The notes under the pieces were generated by a model that saw only the letters and a program-made list of their open reading frames with translations, made no database searches and had not been told where the DNA came from. Positions 30,616-31,692 of a DNA stretch of 31,692 bases are shown piece after piece; within the stretch, counting starts at the first letter, position 1; each line of letters starts with the position of its first letter. A program made the translations under genes and the position numbers. The stretch spans positions 1-31,692 of the forward strand of contig CAZIVE010000024.1 in NCBI GenBank assembly GCA_964542435.1, read 5' to 3'. The stretch is from CAZIVE01 sp964542435. GTDB taxonomy: Bacteria; Bacteroidota; Bacteroidia; Bacteroidales; Tannerellaceae.

Positions 30616-31692
30616 ATGAATTTGACAAGAATCATACTCGCCGGCGGTTTTTTAGGATCCGGCAAGACCATGCTGCTTTGGCAGGCTGCCAAGATGCTGA
30701 CGGAACAGGGTCTGCGCGTGGGTTTGATCACGAACGATCAGGCGCCACAATTGGTGGACAGTGCATTGCTTACGCACAATCATCTGAAGGTGGAAGAGGT
30801 GAGTGGCAGTTGTTTCTGCTGCAACTTCAACGGCTTTACGGATGCCATACGTCATCTGCGCTTGGATGTGCAGGCAGACGTGATCATTGCAGAACCTGTG
30901 GGAAGTTGTGCCGACCTTTCGGCTACGATCCTTCAGCCGCTCAAAGAGTATTGGAACACGGAACTGCGCGTTTCTCCGCTCTCCGTTCTGACCGATCCGC
31001 ATCGGCTTCAGTCGATCCTAGACGGAGGCAATGCAGGACTTCATCCCGATGCTGCCTATATCGTAAAAAAGCAGATGGAAGAGGCTGACGTCATCCTGAT
31101 CAACAAAGCAGATCTTCTTTCTGCCGACGAAATGCAGAAGCTCATTCAGCATACGGCTTCGACATTTCCAGCTGCCACGATCTATCCGATCAGTGCCTTG
31201 AAAGGAACGGGCATTCGCCAATGGCTTGACGTTGTGATGAAGAGTAATGAAGCCGGAAAGCGCCTGCTCGACATCAATTATGACACTTACGCACATGGCG
31301 AGGCTGTGCTCGGCTGGCTCAACGGTACGATTCTCTTGCACGGCAAGACAACCGACTGGAACCAGTTTGCCAAGCAGTTGTTGACCTCTCTTTCGGAGCA
31401 GTTCGACAAAGCTCATCTTTCCGTAGGTCACGTGAAAGTAATTCTTGAGAACGGCGATCAGTATGTGATGGGCAATTTGACCGGTAAGGCTGAGACGCTG
31501 TCTATGCGCGGTGATGCTGGAACGAGCGGTGACGCGAAACTGGTGATTAACGCACGAGTGGAGACTTCTCCCGAAGCACTTGATCGGATGGTGAACGGCG
31601 CTATCGATGGTTTGACCGGCGCAGATTACCAGAAAGATGTGGAAGCCTGGAAATATCTTCAGCCTGGCCGTCCTAATCCGACACACCGATTT
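30616..31692 (+). CDS. CobW/COG0523-family GTPase (partial, runs off window)
   Basis: The frame is open from ATG 30616 to the end of the window (359 codons seen, no stop). The start has Walker A GGFLGSGKT (10-18), the metal-binding CxCC of the family as GSCFCC (C66, C68, C69), AEPVGSC, and the guanine-specificity motif INKAD. COG0523 GTPases insert or deliver metals such as zinc, cobalt or nickel, some in cobalamin pathways. The C-terminal part (from about residue 230) has no obvious HPxR CobW_C motif and reads as a different domain with segments such as HLSVGHVKVILENG. It is 33 bases after glpF and may be cotranscribed. The metal target cannot be told from this window. Confidence 0.87.
   Translation, partial: MNLTRIILAGGFLGSGKTMLLWQAAKMLTEQGLRVGLITNDQAPQLVDSALLTHNHLKVEEVSGSCFCCNFNGFTDAIRHLRLDVQADVIIAEPVGSCADLSATILQPLKEYWNTELRVSPLSVLTDPHRLQSILDGGNAGLHPDAAYIVKKQMEEADVILINKADLLSADEMQKLIQHTASTFPAATIYPISALKGTGIRQWLDVVMKSNEAGKRLLDINYDTYAHGEAVLGWLNGTILLHGKTTDWNQFAKQLLTSLSEQFDKAHLSVGHVKVILENGDQYVMGNLTGKAETLSMRGDAGTSGDAKLVINARVETSPEALDRMVNGAIDGLTGADYQKDVEAWKYLQPGRPNPTHRF

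Overview
The window looks like chromosomal DNA of an anaerobic member of the Bacteroidota, most likely Bacteroidales. Support comes from perfect copies of the Bacteroidota -7 promoter box (TAnnTTTG) in front of the ribokinase gene and of the large cluster, mostly A-rich rather than Shine-Dalgarno-like leaders, a grpE-dnaJ pair, and Bacteroidota-style protein sequences. Every gene I support lies on the + strand. Two runs of exactly 100 N (10062-10161 and 28868-28967) are assembly gaps inside genes. The genus cannot be fixed from the sequence alone.

Layout. 1-901 is a long non-coding leader with palindromes and a small repeated element. 902-2701 holds grpE and dnaJ, closed by a terminator. 2702-3309 is non-coding and carries two nearly identical 138-bp direct repeats. 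3310-4221 is a ribokinase-type sugar kinase. From 4345 to 29702 there are 19 tightly packed genes, many with ATGA overlaps or gaps of a few bases, ended by a strong terminator at 29727-29758. Their only large internal break is 12623-12983, which holds five tandem 43-bp units. After the terminator come a GlpF-type aquaporin and a CobW/COG0523-type GTPase that runs off the window.

The 19-gene cluster is the notable part. Its first block is a ferredoxin with an HdrA-like N-terminus, a radical SAM enzyme, a DUF116 domain fused to a polyprenyl diphosphate synthase, a stand-alone prenyltransferase/terpene-cyclase-fold protein, and a squalene-hopene-cyclase-like protein with an intact class II DxDD motif. 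This reads as a route to a cyclised isoprenoid. The second block is redox: a Tat-exported ferredoxin, a NapH/NosR-like membrane polyferredoxin, a NuoE-NuoF/HydB-like NADH-oxidising protein, and a NuoG/GltD-like iron-sulfur protein without a catalytic domain. Woven through both are seven beta-propeller proteins (five PQQ-like, two NHL-like) with membrane anchors, lipoprotein signals, a Sec signal or a Tat-like signal. An ABC exporter and a GT4 glycosyltransferase complete the set.

My inference is that the cluster makes a terpenoid lipid or cofactor and works with an NADH-to-periplasm electron-transfer chain. The propellers would be periplasmic or envelope partners that bind the product, a quinone-like cofactor or each other. 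No terminal reductase, hydrogenase catalytic domain, cytochrome or squalene synthase is visible, so substrate and acceptor are unknown. I do not recognise the whole cluster as a described system.
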